Source: an uncultured Bacilli bacterium
GTDB taxonomy: Bacteria > Bacillota_I > Bacilli_A > RF39 > UBA660
DNA: 48,464 nucleotides
Assembly: GCA_947628435.1 (NCBI GenBank)
Contig: CANQZW010000008.1
Span: forward strand, 1 to 48,464
Direction: 5' to 3'
Of this stretch, positions 48,214-48,464 are shown one piece after another. Position 1 is the stretch's first letter, and the number at the start of each line of letters is the position of its first letter. The translations under genes were made by a program, and so were the position numbers. Below the pieces are notes generated by a model. That model saw nothing but the letters and a program-made list of their open reading frames with translations, did not search any database and had not been told where the DNA came from.

Positions 48214-48464
48214 CTAATACTTCACTTTTGGAAATTCTATAATGAATTTCTAATTTTTTATCTTTTGTTACATAGATTTTGTCAATTAATTTATTAAGCA
48301 TTTCTTTAGTTGGATTTTTCATTTCTAAAAAGTTTTCTACTACTGTTAAGTAATCGGCAAAAACTACTGACTCATCACTTATAGAGCTTATTTCATTTCG
48401 ATATTTTTTTATTTTTGAATTGGCTATATTTATTTCCTCATCAGTTTGACTATATAATCTTTGA
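48214..48464 (-). CDS. Serine recombinase, C-terminal fragment (truncated by window edge)
   Basis: QRLYSQTDEEINIANSKIKKYRNEISSISDESVVFADYLTVVENFLEMKNPTKEMLNKLIDKIYVTKDKKLEIHYRISKSEVLV* has the typical large-serine-recombinase C-terminal pattern (LIDKIYV...KLEIHYRI). Confidence 0.75.

Overview
AT-rich, low-GC Firmicutes-type chromosomal window. Core genes: recA (with a LexA-like box), pgsA, a rodZ/ymfM-like gene, RNase P RNA (type B), gpsB, recU, a class A PBP, dnaD, a CCA-adding enzyme and HU. Between HU and spoIVA lies about 32 kb of accessory DNA: a sortase with a thioester-type LPXTG adhesin; a defence/toxin-antitoxin cluster (AbiE-like, HTH-ImmA/IrrE, DUF4065/Panacea); and a large surface-polysaccharide locus (many glycosyltransferases, a CMP-Kdo-synthetase-like enzyme, a CapE/F/G-like UDP-FucNAc set, a TagGH-like ABC exporter). 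Main candidates for follow-up: (1) a putative four-gene modification operon at 171-4129 (ASCH-cytidine deaminase; GNAT-transglutaminase-GNAT-ASCH; NUDIX; HExxH protein), preceded by a 21-codon leader ORF and mutually exclusive antiterminator/terminator arms, which looks like ribosome-mediated attenuation; (2) spoIVA truncated in frame at its conserved W-Y-D motif and directly abutted by the C-terminus of a serine recombinase, i.e. a candidate intervening element in a sporulation gene; (3) an AbiE cassette bounded by perfect 60-bp direct repeats; (4) a locally GC-richer intergenic region with a promoter and paired ends that may encode a structured ncRNA; (5) a DUF4065 antitoxin overlapping an unrecognised candidate toxin. 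All family assignments are from reading the protein sequences; no searches were run.
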